From NCBI GenBank assembly GCA_964619935.1, contig CAZUGO010000007.1, positions 1-56,783 on the forward strand: 56,783 nucleotides of DNA. Direction: 5' to 3'. Position numbers and translations under genes: made by a program. Below, piece by piece: positions 18,256-28,022 of this stretch (its first letter is position 1; the number at the start of each line of letters is the position of its first letter). Below the pieces are notes generated by a model. The model did no database searches, was not told the origin of the DNA, and worked only from the letters and a program-made list of their open reading frames with translations. Origin of the DNA: CAZUGO01 sp964619935 (GTDB lineage Bacteria > Planctomycetota > Phycisphaerae > UBA1845 > CAIVHJ01).

Positions 18256-19212
18256 TCATTCACAGTCTGTGTTGCTGATGACTCTGACCACCTGACTCGT
18301 GACGCCGCAGGTGGGCGCGATTCGACGATTCAACTGTTCCGCTTCGTCATGGCTGTCCAGGCAGGCGAACAGCGTGGATCCGCTGCCTGTCACATGGAAT
18401 CGATACCGGGTGTTCGCCTCCAATCCTTGCTTGAGTTCCCGCAAGCGCGGTTCAACCCGGCCCGCGCATGCCTCCAGGTCATTGAACAACGCCCCGGTCA
18501 GCGCCGCAGCACTGTGGCAGCGGGCGTCCAGACATTGCCGAGCCGCCCCGGGGTTGTGGCCCCGGCCATCCCAGGCCCGATACACCTCCGCCGTAGCGAT
18601 CCCGAACGGCGGCAGGACCAACACCAGCCAGCCGCACCAGGGCAGGTGCACCGGCTCGACCTGCTGACCTCGCCCACCGATCACCACCGGACCTGGGGTC
18701 AGGAACAATGGGACATCCGATCCGATCTCGGAGCCCAACTCCCGCAACTGGGCGTCGCTGAGCCCCACCTGCCAGCGCTGATTGAGCAGTCGCAATACTG
18801 CCGCGGCGTCGCTGCTGCCCCCACCCAAACCGGCAGCGATGGGAATCCGCTTGTGCAGTTGAATGTGCAGGGGGGCCGGTTGACCGGCTTGTCGGCGCAA
18901 CAGACTTGCGGCCCGCCAGACGGTGTTTCGCGCATCGGTGGGGATGGCGGGATCGGTACATGTAATCTGGATCGGGGGACCGCCACAGTCGAACGCGTCG
19001 ATCCCGTCGTACAGGGTTATCTTGACAACGACCGATTCCAGCTCATGGTAGCCGTCGGGCCGCTTTCCCAGAACGCTCAGCGTCAGGTTCAACTTGCCTG
19101 GTGCAATCGCGGATTGTCGGTCGCCGGAAATCAATGAACCATCAATCTGGGCAATGGGACCAGGCACTATCCTATTGGCCGCCCTGCAAATGTCAACGTT
19201 CGACACAACCAT
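18256..19212 (-). CDS. ispE: 4-diphosphocytidyl-2-C-methyl-D-erythritol kinase
   Basis: A GHMP-family kinase of the non-mevalonate isoprenoid pathway, phosphorylating CDP-methylerythritol. The family start APGKLNLTLSVLGKRPDGYH is near residue 37, the ATP loop IPIAAGLGGGSSDAAAVL near 130, and VTGSGSTLFAC near 290. Length is about right at 318 residues, but the first 35 residues are extra. A TTGACA-TAGGAT promoter lies inside that segment, so the true start may be further in, for example a TTG at 19134. It is followed by spoVG. Confidence 0.9.
   Translation of the reverse strand: MVVSNVDICRAANRIVPGPIAQIDGSLISGDRQSAIAPGKLNLTLSVLGKRPDGYHELESVVVKITLYDGIDAFDCGGPPIQITCTDPAIPTDARNTVWRAASLLRRQAGQPAPLHIQLHKRIPIAAGLGGGSSDAAAVLRLLNQRWQVGLSDAQLRELGSEIGSDVPLFLTPGPVVIGGRGQQVEPVHLPWCGWLVLVLPPFGIATAEVYRAWDGRGHNPGAARQCLDARCHSAAALTGALFNDLEACAGRVEPRLRELKQGLEANTRYRFHVTGSGSTLFACLDSHDEAEQLNRRIAPTCGVTSQVVRVISNTDCE
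19169..19196 (-). promoter_or_regulatory. Candidate ispE-spoVG promoter
   Basis: On the minus strand a perfect TTGACA (19191-19196) is followed after 16 bases by TAGGAT (19169-19174). It lies within the 5' end of the longest open frame for ispE, arguing for a downstream start. Confidence 0.55.
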
Positions 19213-19362
19213 CGGCGGTCAAGACGGTTACGGTTTCCTGGCACGCCGACCGAGCTGGACGCTCCCTGAAATCAGCGCCTTCGGGGATCCGCGCCGAGGG
19301 ACACTTCGGGTACAATACCGCGTTCGGATCCACCCCCCATACCCTATGCAGGAGAAACCACG

Positions 19363-19992
19363 ATGAGCAAGCGACTGATCACCTGTGCGGCAGCCCTTGG
19401 AATTGGCTTGTGGGCAGCAGGCGTCCGCGCCCAACCCTCCGCTCATGACCACGACCATGGTCACGATCATGGTCACGATCACGCCCATGGCCAGGACGGC
19501 GCGCCCGCCGAATACCAACCGGTCAAGGTCGGGCCGCAGCATGAGGTGCTACTCAAGTCGGTGGGCAAGTGGAAGACCGTGGAGAAGCACTGGGAAAACC
19601 CCGAATCCGAACCCGTCACCGGGTACGGCACCTCGACGGTCACCAAGATCCTGGACGGGCTGGCCATCATGGTCGAGCACCAGTCCACCAACGACATGGG
19701 CACCTTCAAAGGCTTCGGGGTGTTCACCTGGAACCAGCGCACCGCTGAGTACGAAGGCAATTGGTTGGACGTCATGTGCCATGACGGCATGGATCCCATG
19801 GTCGGCACCTATGACAGCGCCGCCAAGACCATGACCTGGACCTACCACTGGACCTTGCCCGACGGCACCAAGTTCCCCTGCCGCATGGTCGAAAAGCGGA
19901 TCGGCAACGATCAGGTGGTGGCCACCTTCTACACCACCCCACCGAATGGCCAGGAATTCAAGATGATGGAAATCGCCTACTCCCGCATGTAG
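19363..19992 (+). CDS. Exported DUF1579 family protein
   Basis: A 209-residue exported protein. A signal peptide ends at GVRAQ, then comes a His/Asp-rich stretch (HDHDHGHDHGHDHAHG, residues about 28-44) that could bind metal. The rest is the DUF1579 fold (SVGKWKTVEKHWENP, then GLAIMVEHQSTNDMGTFKGF and PMVGTYDSAAKTMTW). Function in this family is unknown. The ATG has GGAG about 10 bases upstream, and a TACAAT at 19311-19316 could be its -10 element. Confidence 0.85.
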   Translation: MSKRLITCAAALGIGLWAAGVRAQPSAHDHDHGHDHGHDHAHGQDGAPAEYQPVKVGPQHEVLLKSVGKWKTVEKHWENPESEPVTGYGTSTVTKILDGLAIMVEHQSTNDMGTFKGFGVFTWNQRTAEYEGNWLDVMCHDGMDPMVGTYDSAAKTMTWTYHWTLPDGTKFPCRMVEKRIGNDQVVATFYTTPPNGQEFKMMEIAYSRM

Positions 19993-20020
19993 GGACGGCC
20001 GCGCCCCGAATCGGGCCGTT

Positions 20021-20083
20021 GCGCGCTGGCGAGCCGCCGAACCCGGTGGCTCGCCAGCCGTCGCCTTTGGCTTGCCAGCGCGC
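20021..20083 (+). other. Two mutually exclusive hairpins downstream of the DUF1579 gene
   Basis: TGGCGAGCC (20027-20035) pairs perfectly with GGCTCGCCA (20048-20056), while GCGCGCTGGC (20021-20030) pairs perfectly with GCCAGCGCGC (20074-20083). The two stems share bases 20027-20030, so the fold can switch. There is no T-run. It lies 29 bases after the stop and may protect or end the mRNA. Confidence 0.5.
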
Positions 20084-20214
20084 GGCTGTGGTTCAAACGA
20101 CGATTGCGCCCACCCGCGATTGCTCCTGGGCTGTCATAGTGGCAGCGACCCACCCCGAGCGGATCGGTTTTGACAGCCGGCCGTGACACTTCGATTCTCC
20201 GGCAAACATCGTAA

Positions 20215-20228
20215 CTTATTTGAATAAG
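20215..20228. promoter_or_regulatory. Palindrome upstream of the groES promoter
   Basis: CTTATT-TG-AATAAG is a perfect 6-bp inverted repeat in a GC-rich setting. AACAT (20205-20209) and ATGTT (20231-20235) flank it. It would lie about 60-75 bases upstream of the predicted groES transcription start, a place suited to an activator of a sigma-54 promoter. Confidence 0.45.
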
Positions 20229-20262
20229 GCATGTTGTGACGATTCTCTGGATCACGGCGGAC

Positions 20263-20278
20263 TGGCACTGACCTTGCA
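20263..20278 (+). promoter_or_regulatory. Sigma-54 (-24/-12) promoter for groES-groEL
   Basis: TGGCAC (20263-20268), 5 bases, then TTGCA (20274-20278). GG and GC are exactly 10 bases apart, as required for sigma-54, and the match to the TGGCAC-N5-TTGCA core is exact. Transcription would begin near 20289, some 87 bases before the groES ATG. No CIRCE repeat was seen in this gap. Confidence 0.6.
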
Positions 20279-20375
20279 CCTTACCGCGCGAGTACCGGTT
20301 CGCCCGGCCCTGATGGGTGGGCGCCGACCGGCGGCGCAACAATTGAACTCTGGATCTGCCAAGGAGACAACGACA

Positions 20376-20675
20376 ATGGCCAAGCTTGGAATTCGCCCGG
20401 TCGGCGACAAGGTCATCATTGAACGGGTCAAGGCCGAAGACGTGACCACCGGCGGCATCGTCCTGCCGGACAGTGCCAAAGAAAAGCCCAAACGCGGGGT
20501 CGTGCGGGCCATCGGGGACGGCAAGCTGCTGGACAGCGGCGAGCGCTCCAAAATTCAGGTCAAGAAGAACGACGAAGTCCTCTTCAGCAGCTACGCAGGC
20601 ACCGAAGTCAAAGTGGACGGCAAGGAATACCTGATCATGGACGAGAGCGACGTGCTCGCCGTCCTGAGCACATAA
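20376..20675 (+). CDS. groES: Co-chaperonin GroES
   Basis: A 99-residue co-chaperonin that caps the GroEL ring. It begins MAKLGIRPVGDKVIIERVKA and carries the mobile loop TTGGIVLPDSAKEKPKRGVV, with a closing KEYLIMDESDVLAVL. The ATG has AAGGAG 9 bases upstream, and upstream in-frame codons are not conserved. It is the first gene of the groES-groEL pair. Confidence 0.97.
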   Translation: MAKLGIRPVGDKVIIERVKAEDVTTGGIVLPDSAKEKPKRGVVRAIGDGKLLDSGERSKIQVKKNDEVLFSSYAGTEVKVDGKEYLIMDESDVLAVLST

Positions 20676-20766
20676 TCGGAACGACAACCGGATCCCGCCG
20701 ACCGAGGTGCCACTGCCAATGGGCAGACCGCAGCACCCGGCGACCAGACAACAAGGAGCATTACTC

Positions 20767-22431
<1,665 letters not shown>

Positions 22432-22462
22432 GCGCCGGCCGCAAGACCCGGACTGCATTCAG

Positions 22463-22497
22463 GCCCCCGGCGCTGCCAATGGCGCTCGGGGGCTTTT
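22463..22497 (+). terminator. Terminator after groEL
   Basis: GCCCCCG (22463-22469) pairs with CGGGGGC (22487-22493), with a further CGC/GCG pairing inside, followed by TTTT (22494-22497). Confidence 0.75.
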
Positions 22498-22672
22498 CGT
22501 CGGCGGCCGCCGACCGGCAGCCGAAGATCAGGACTTGGCAACACCCCAGATCCGGAGCCGCGGAACTCCCGCAGATCACGGATTCTCAGCCGGCCGGCCC
22601 GCTGGTTTGGACTATAATCGCGGTGGTAGACCAACCGCGGGTTCAGGACCCCTAAGCGTGAGGAGTGACGGC

Positions 22673-23366
22673 ATGTTCGGTGACTGGTCATACCTGCTGT
22701 ACATGATCCCGGCCATGATCTTTGCCGGTTGGGCGCAAGCGAAGGTCAAAGCAGCGTACGCGGCCACCCGCAAGATCCCGGTTCCGCAGCGGGATGTCAG
22801 GTGCCGAAGCTGCCGCTCGAATCCTGCGTGACCAAGGCCTGACCCATGTAGGCATCGAACCGGCCCGCGGGTTTCTCGGCGACCATTACGATCCGCGGCA
22901 CAAGGTGCTGCGGCTCAGCCCCGACGTTTACCAGGGGCGCTCCCTGGCCGCGGTGGGCATCGCCGCCCATGAAGCCGGGCACGCCATCCAAGATCAGGCG
23001 GGATATGCGCCGTTGGCCCTGCGCAACGCCATCGTGCCGCTGGCCAATTTCGGCAGCAACGCTCCCTGGATCATCCTCCTGGCCGGGTTCGTGCTCCAGA
23101 GCTTCAATCTGATTGTCGCCGGAATCGTGCTGTTCTCAGCCGTGGTGCTGTTCCAGTTGATCAACCTGCCCGTCGAATACGATGCCAGCAGCCGAGCCCG
23201 CGAGGTGCTGGTCTCCAGTCGCATCCTCAGCGAAGATGAACTGCCCCCGGTGCGGCGGGTGCTGAATGCCGCCGCCCTGACCTATGTCGCCGCCACGCTG
23301 ACTGCCGTGTTGACGTTGCTGTACTACCTGATGCGCTCCGGCCTGCTCGGCGGCCGCAGCAACTGA
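22673..23366 (+). CDS. YugP-type zinc metallopeptidase, interrupted by a one-base frameshift
   Basis: A membrane-bound zinc metallopeptidase of the YugP family. The 5' part (MFGDWSYLLYMIPAMIFAGW to KIPVP) reads in one frame and the rest (SGMSGAEAAARILRDQGL onward) in another. The join is near 22790, where a single extra C in CCGCAGC breaks the frame; removing it restores the usual PxSGMSGAEAA. The downstream part keeps the active site AAHEAGHAIQ, the DHYDPRHKVLRLSPDVY segment, and membrane helices after it. It is either a sequencing error, a fresh pseudogene, or a frameshifted translation. The catalytic part from 22794 on is intact. Confidence 0.7.
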
Positions 23367-23391
23367 CCGCAGCCCGGCTCAAGGACCCCGG

Positions 23392-23880
23392 ATGGGCAGA
23401 GACTACGTCGGTATTATGGCCGCCCTGCGGGACGTGGTCGTCCCCGACTGCGACTTGCAGCAACGGATGCAGAACGTCGTTGATGTCCTGTGGGAGCGGC
23501 TCAGTCCTCGCGGGGTGTCCTGGGTGGGCTTCTATCTGCACGGACCCACCGATGACCAGATGACCCTCGGCCCCAGCCGCGATCAGCCGGCCTGCTCACC
23601 AATCGGGCTGCACGGGGCCTGTGGCCAGGCCTTTCTGACCAACGCCGCCCTGGTGGTCCACGACGTTCGCGAACTCGGCGGCAACTACATCGCCTGCGAT
23701 CCGCGTGATCAGTCAGAGGTGGTGCTGCCCATCCACGAGGCGACGGGCCGCGCCATCGGCGTGCTCGATCTGGACAGCCACCAGGTGGGCGCCTTCGATG
23801 AACATGACGTTGCCGGCCTGACCCGCGTGCTGCGAAGCGCCGGCTTGCAGACCCAACCCGGCGCTCCGCACCCTTCCTGA
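23392..23880 (+). CDS. GAF domain protein of the free-methionine-R-sulfoxide reductase type
   Basis: A 162-residue GAF domain protein close to fRMsr (MsrC), which reduces free methionine-R-sulfoxide. The sequence WVGFYL, then LGPSRDQPACSP, HGACGQA, NYIACD, SEVVLPI and GVLDLDS follows the family. The three cysteines that matter in fRMsr have counterparts at Cys68, Cys77 and Cys102 with nearly the same spacing. Reductase activity is therefore plausible, not shown. It begins 25 bases after the metallopeptidase gene. Confidence 0.8.
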   Translation: MGRDYVGIMAALRDVVVPDCDLQQRMQNVVDVLWERLSPRGVSWVGFYLHGPTDDQMTLGPSRDQPACSPIGLHGACGQAFLTNAALVVHDVRELGGNYIACDPRDQSEVVLPIHEATGRAIGVLDLDSHQVGAFDEHDVAGLTRVLRSAGLQTQPGAPHPS

Positions 23881-23883
23881 CCG

Positions 23884-26427
23884 TTACGGACAGCCACCCA
23901 GATCGATGTGTCCGGGGGCGATGTCGTTGTCGTTGGTCTCCGGAGGTTCGCCGCCACTGCGCGCCCAGGTGCCGGCGTTGTCGACCAATCGGTGCCGGAC
24001 GTGCCAGTCCCAGTAGGGAGAGCAGCGCGAGCCGTCGACGATGTTTCCGCTGGGTCGGATGCCGTCAAAGCGCACCCGCAGAAACTCCTTGAAGTTCAGC
24101 CGGCGAATGACCAGGTCGGCGGCGGCCCCGTCGCCTCTCAACCCGGGCACGTCGAAGTCGAAGTACTCGTCGTCGCCGTTCGGTGCCGAACTCTTGTCTA
24201 AGTTCCGGGCGTCGTCATTGGGCAACTCTTCGGTCATGGGCCAGGAATCATCGATCAGCAGATTGCAGGCATTCGCCCCGTTGCGGCTCCAGGTCTTTCC
24301 TTCCTTCTGCCGCGAACCGTCGAACTTGGGCGCGCCGCGGCCGCCCGCCGGCGGCTCGGCGTTGATGCCGGGCGGAACAAGCTGGAACTTGATGAGAATG
24401 GCGTTGGCCACCCCGACGGGCGCCGGTCCGATGGGTCGCAGACCCGTGCCGCCATAAACCGCCAACAGGTTGCTGGGTGGGTTGGTCAGGTTCATCCACG
24501 CCGGCATGGCCAGCAAGTCCGCGGCACTGGTGGTGTCGTCTGACCACGCCGTGACCGTGGCCCACACCCCGGTGGCCTTGACGATGTCCTCGGAATCCCA
24601 GGCGCCCACGCACTCCAGCTTGAGCGCGATGTCGCGCACCGCGGCGCTGGGGGCGGTGGCTTCGACCCATAGGGTCACGGTTTCGTTGATGGGGTATTCG
24701 ACCGGCAGCGGAATCTCGTTCAGCTTCTTGGAACTGCCCCAGACCTTGGCGCTGCCCGACAGCAGGCTCAACCGCTTGGTCTTGTCGGGTGGGCCGGCGC
24801 CTTCCAGAACCAGCTTCATCAGATCGACCTCGTCGCGCCCGCTGTTGCCCAGCGTGCTGCCGGCGGGGAAGTCCTGTGCCAGCGGCGGGGCGAATTCGAT
24901 CACCGGCGGCGGGCTCGACAGGTTCGTAATGGTGACCACCTGGGTGTTGCCACCGCTGCTGATGATCACCTGGTTGCCCACGGCCAGGCCGTTGACATCC
25001 TCCACATTGGTCAGCGAGACCGAGCTGCTGCCGGCGGCCGCCGCAGCGCTGATCACCCGGGATACCCGGCTGACGTTGTTCTCGCCGACGTCCGTGGCAC
25101 CGTCGCCGTCGGTGTCGTTAAGATTAGCAACCGTGTAGGAACCGATGATTTCCTCCTCGTTCTCGCCGACGGCCGGTCCGAACTGGCTCTTGTAGATGGT
25201 CAGGTTCACGCCGCAGACATCCACGGCGCAGGTCACTTCTGCACACGTACTTCCGGGGACCTGCGGCACACCCCCACTTTCCTGGCAGACGGTCGGCTGC
25301 TCCTCGATGCACACGCCTTCGGGGAAACAACATGCACCGGGACACGACCCCCAACTGCCCAGCAACTGGGCCAGATCGGAAGCGTTGACCACGCCGTCGT
25401 GATTGAAGTCGGCCGGACCGCCGGAGGGTCCCCAGCTACCCAGCAACTGAGCCAGATCGGCGGCATTGGTCACCCCGTCGCCGTTGAGGTCGGTGATACT
25501 GCAGGGCATGCCTTCCAGCACGATGACCTGCTCCAGCGTGATGCCATTGCCGCAGTCATCGAGCGCCGTCCAGGCCCGGGTGAGGACGCTGTCCTGAGGA
25601 CAGGCCCCTGCGACCGAATCGACGTGGCTGATGCCCACGATTTCGGTGCAGTTGTCCGAGCCTTCGGCCAGGCCCGTGAACGTGGGCTCGGTCGGATCGC
25701 CGCAGGAGAGCGTAAGGTCGGGCGGCACCAGCAGCACGGGCGGCGTGGTGTCTCCCTGGACGATGATCTGGCTGCAACTGCCGGTGTTGCCGGACGAATC
25801 GGTCGCCAGCCAGGTTCGGGCTAGGGCTCCGGTCTGCTCATTGCAATCCGGGATCATCATTTCGTCGAAGTGGGTCGCCGTCAGGGTGAGGTCACAGTTG
25901 TCGAAGACCTCGGGAAACCCGGTGTCGGCGGGTTCCAACGACGCGTCACATTCCACAAAGACCTCCGGCGGGCAGATCACCTGCGGCGGCTCGGCATCCA
26001 GGAAGGTGCTGATGCAGCCCAGGCCCGAATCGCAACCGTCCAGCGTACACGGATCGCCGTCGTCGCATTCCGGCGGCACACCCGGCTGGCAGACGCCGGA
26101 GTTTGGGTCGCAGACCTCCAGCCCGTCGCAGGCGTTATTGTTATCGCAGTCGGCGTCGCCGCTGCAGCCCTTCAGGCACACCGGACAGCTCCCCTGGGCA
26201 TTGCCGGCGCAGACCGCATCCCAGAACCCTCCGTCGGCGCCGCAGCAGAATGGATCGAACTTGCAGATCAAGGCGCAGCAGCCCGGGTCTGCGCAGCCCG
26301 GCGTTCCATTGCCGCCGTCAGCACAGCAATCCCCTTGGGCCGGCCCACACGTTTGGGCCGCGGCCGTGCCCGGCCAGCCCAGCGCAACGCCAATTACCAA
26401 CAACATCAGACCTGCACGGATGCTCAT
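23884..26427 (-). CDS. Secreted Cys-rich protein with dockerin-like repeats
   Basis: An 847-residue exported protein. A signal peptide ends at TAAAQ. Residues about 25-150 are very Cys-rich, with a planctomycete-type CDNNNACDGLEVCDP unit. Residues about 155-305 look like two HYR/Ig-like domains (ICPPEVFVECDASLEP, VLLVPPDLTLSCGDP). A dockerin-like EF-hand pair follows (DLNGDGVTNAADLAQLLGSW, then DFNHDGVVNASDLAQLLGSW), then a GACCFPEGVC Cys module. The C-terminal 400 residues are beta-rich with no family I recognise. The ATG has AGGGAGG upstream. Presumably cell-surface or released. Confidence 0.8.
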   Translation of the reverse strand: MSIRAGLMLLVIGVALGWPGTAAAQTCGPAQGDCCADGGNGTPGCADPGCCALICKFDPFCCGADGGFWDAVCAGNAQGSCPVCLKGCSGDADCDNNNACDGLEVCDPNSGVCQPGVPPECDDGDPCTLDGCDSGLGCISTFLDAEPPQVICPPEVFVECDASLEPADTGFPEVFDNCDLTLTATHFDEMMIPDCNEQTGALARTWLATDSSGNTGSCSQIIVQGDTTPPVLLVPPDLTLSCGDPTEPTFTGLAEGSDNCTEIVGISHVDSVAGACPQDSVLTRAWTALDDCGNGITLEQVIVLEGMPCSITDLNGDGVTNAADLAQLLGSWGPSGGPADFNHDGVVNASDLAQLLGSWGSCPGACCFPEGVCIEEQPTVCQESGGVPQVPGSTCAEVTCAVDVCGVNLTIYKSQFGPAVGENEEEIIGSYTVANLNDTDGDGATDVGENNVSRVSRVISAAAAAGSSSVSLTNVEDVNGLAVGNQVIISSGGNTQVVTITNLSSPPPVIEFAPPLAQDFPAGSTLGNSGRDEVDLMKLVLEGAGPPDKTKRLSLLSGSAKVWGSSKKLNEIPLPVEYPINETVTLWVEATAPSAAVRDIALKLECVGAWDSEDIVKATGVWATVTAWSDDTTSAADLLAMPAWMNLTNPPSNLLAVYGGTGLRPIGPAPVGVANAILIKFQLVPPGINAEPPAGGRGAPKFDGSRQKEGKTWSRNGANACNLLIDDSWPMTEELPNDDARNLDKSSAPNGDDEYFDFDVPGLRGDGAAADLVIRRLNFKEFLRVRFDGIRPSGNIVDGSRCSPYWDWHVRHRLVDNAGTWARSGGEPPETNDNDIAPGHIDLGGCP

Positions 26428-26729
26428 GAGCGTGCCTCCCTTTCAATAGAAGTTCCACATGGTGATGCAGGCGTAAGGCAGGTCGCCCGACTCACGCAGC
26501 CGGGCACAGATTACAGAAGATGGACTAATGCTTATAACTTGAATTGTAATTGCCCCAGCAGCGCCGCGAAAGCACCAATCGTCTCCACCCGCAGCGGATG
26601 AAGGGTCACCGCCCTTCAGCGGCCTGCCAGTGCGGGGATTCGAGCCCGGGTCAGGGGGGCCGCCATTCTAATCTTCGTTCGGGATCGGGTTGTCGCGCTT
26701 GCCGCACGCTGCGCCCGGGCAGGCAACCC
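26428..26729. other. Gap upstream of the Cys-rich dockerin gene
   Basis: No gene is supported. An AT-rich patch near 26515-26555 is the likely place for the dockerin gene promoter, but no clear -35/-10 pair emerged. TTCTAATCT at 26666-26674 is a partial copy of the motif described in findings. Confidence 0.4.
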
Positions 26730-27104
26730 TCAGCGAACGGTCGGGTAGCCGGCCTGGCGCCATCCGCGGATGCCGCCGTCCATAGAGATGACGTTGGTGT
26801 AACCCATCTTCTGCAGATTGTCGGCGGCCAGGGCCGATCGGTAGCCGCCGCCGCAATACAGCACGATGGGTGCGTGCAGGTCCGGGACGGTGTGCTCGAT
26901 GTCGCGCTCGATGATGCCCTTGCCCAGCGAGCTGGCGCCGGGCAGGTGGTCGGCGGAGAACTCACTCTCCTCGCGGACGTCGAACAGGAAGAACTGTTCC
27001 TGCCGGTCGAGCCGCCGCTTGATGTCTGCAACCGTGCACTCCCGGACACGGCCGCGGGCTTCGTCGACCAGCCGGACGAAACGGATGGGATGATCCTGGT
27101 GCAT
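26730..27104 (-). CDS. Rhodanese-like domain protein
   Basis: A 124-residue single-domain rhodanese, a sulfurtransferase fold. The entry FFLFDVREESEFSADHLPGA and the active-site loop YCGGGYRSA, with its catalytic cysteine, are intact, followed by DGGIRGWRQAGYP. It would carry sulfane sulfur or act as a redox/stress protein. The start has GAGGAGG 7 bases upstream. Confidence 0.88.
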   Translation of the reverse strand: MHQDHPIRFVRLVDEARGRVRECTVADIKRRLDRQEQFFLFDVREESEFSADHLPGASSLGKGIIERDIEHTVPDLHAPIVLYCGGGYRSALAADNLQKMGYTNVISMDGGIRGWRQAGYPTVR

Positions 27105-27211
27105 GGGATGGCCTCCTCAAGCTATTCACGCACACCTGGGAGCGGATGTCAACGCCGACGGCGGCCGGTCGCAGCCCGGTCCTGGCGTGGATTCCGCCGG
27201 ACCGCCGGGGG

Positions 27212-27220
27212 TGCTATACT
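27212..27220 (+). promoter_or_regulatory. Extended -10 promoter for the receiver gene
   Basis: TGcTATACT is an extended -10 element. Transcription would begin about 20 bases before the ATG at 27248. No good -35 element is visible. Confidence 0.5.
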
Positions 27221-27247
27221 GCCGGGACGACCACCCTGGAGTGCCCG

Positions 27248-27631
27248 ATGAACGCCCCGCCAGCCAAACAGGTGTTGAGTGTCGGTCAGTGCATGCTCGA
27301 CCATAGCGCCATTTCGCGAGTCCTTGAAGCGCAGTTCAGCGCCGTGGTCGATTACGCACCCGACGTCGACAGTGCTCTTGCCGTCATGCGCGAGCAGCCT
27401 TACGCCCTGGTGCTGGTCAACCGCATCCTGGACCAGACCCTGGAAGAAGGCACCGACCTGATTCGAAAAGCCAAGCAGGACGACCAGCTCCGCGCCTTGC
27501 CGATCATGCTGGTCAGTAACTTCGAGGCGGCCCAGCAGGAAGCCGCCGCCTTGGGCGCGGTCCCGGGTTTCGGCAAGGCCGACCTCGAAGCACCGGCGAC
27601 CCGGGACCTTCTGGCGACCTACTTGCAATAA
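27248..27631 (+). CDS. Degenerate receiver-domain protein
   Basis: A 127-residue stand-alone protein with the size and alternating pattern of a response-regulator receiver. The third strand YALVLVNRILDQTLEEGTDL is in place, but the usual phospho-acceptor Asp reads Asn in LVNR, and the first-strand acidic pair reads VGQCMLD. The late GFGKADLE keeps a lysine. It probably cannot be phosphorylated in the normal way. There is no output domain and no kinase beside it. Confidence 0.65.
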   Translation: MNAPPAKQVLSVGQCMLDHSAISRVLEAQFSAVVDYAPDVDSALAVMREQPYALVLVNRILDQTLEEGTDLIRKAKQDDQLRALPIMLVSNFEAAQQEAAALGAVPGFGKADLEAPATRDLLATYLQ

Positions 27632-27656
27632 AACATCCAGGGGAGCGGCCCGGCCG

Positions 27657-27941
27657 CTAATCGTCGACGGCCAACAGCGCGGCGGTCTTGGGCAACTTGA
27701 GCACTTCGTCGGTGGGAACCATAGTAATGACATCCCACGGGCACACCTGGGCACACAACTTGCAGCCGATACACACCGGCAGATCGATGGTGCAGATGCC
27801 CATGGCGTAACCAGGATTGGCTGGGTCGGTGACCTTGTCGATGCAATCGACCGGGCAGACCGTCACGCAGGCCTCGCAACCGGTGCACAGATCCTCGTCA
27901 AGGATCGCCAACTGTTTGGGGAGTTTCTTCTTCTTGGCCAT
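27657..27941 (-). CDS. Two-[4Fe-4S] ferredoxin
   Basis: A 94-residue electron-transfer protein. Two clusters are predicted from CTGCEACVTVCPVDC and CIGCKLCAQVCPWDV, each with the C-x2-C-x2-C-x3-CP layout. The N-terminus is Lys-rich (MAKKKKLPKQ). The ATG at 27941 lacks a strong ribosome binding site. Its redox partner is not in the window. Confidence 0.9.
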   Translation of the reverse strand: MAKKKKLPKQLAILDEDLCTGCEACVTVCPVDCIDKVTDPANPGYAMGICTIDLPVCIGCKLCAQVCPWDVITMVPTDEVLKLPKTAALLAVDD

Positions 27942-28022
27942 GGTTTCGCGGGAGCAACTCGGGACGGTGGGTGGGACAGCGCACGGGGTACCCCACCGAT
28001 CCATAGGGTAGCGTTTGAGGGA

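Noticed and set aside
20100..20375. CIRCE heat-shock repeat upstream of groES
   Set aside because: No TTAGCACTC-N9-GAGTGCTAA-like repeat is present; the only inverted repeat is CTTATT-TG-AATAAG.
26600..26680. tRNA-like T-arm (GATTCGAGCC)
   Set aside because: The flanking bases do not make a five-pair stem, and no acceptor, D or anticodon arm can be drawn on either strand.
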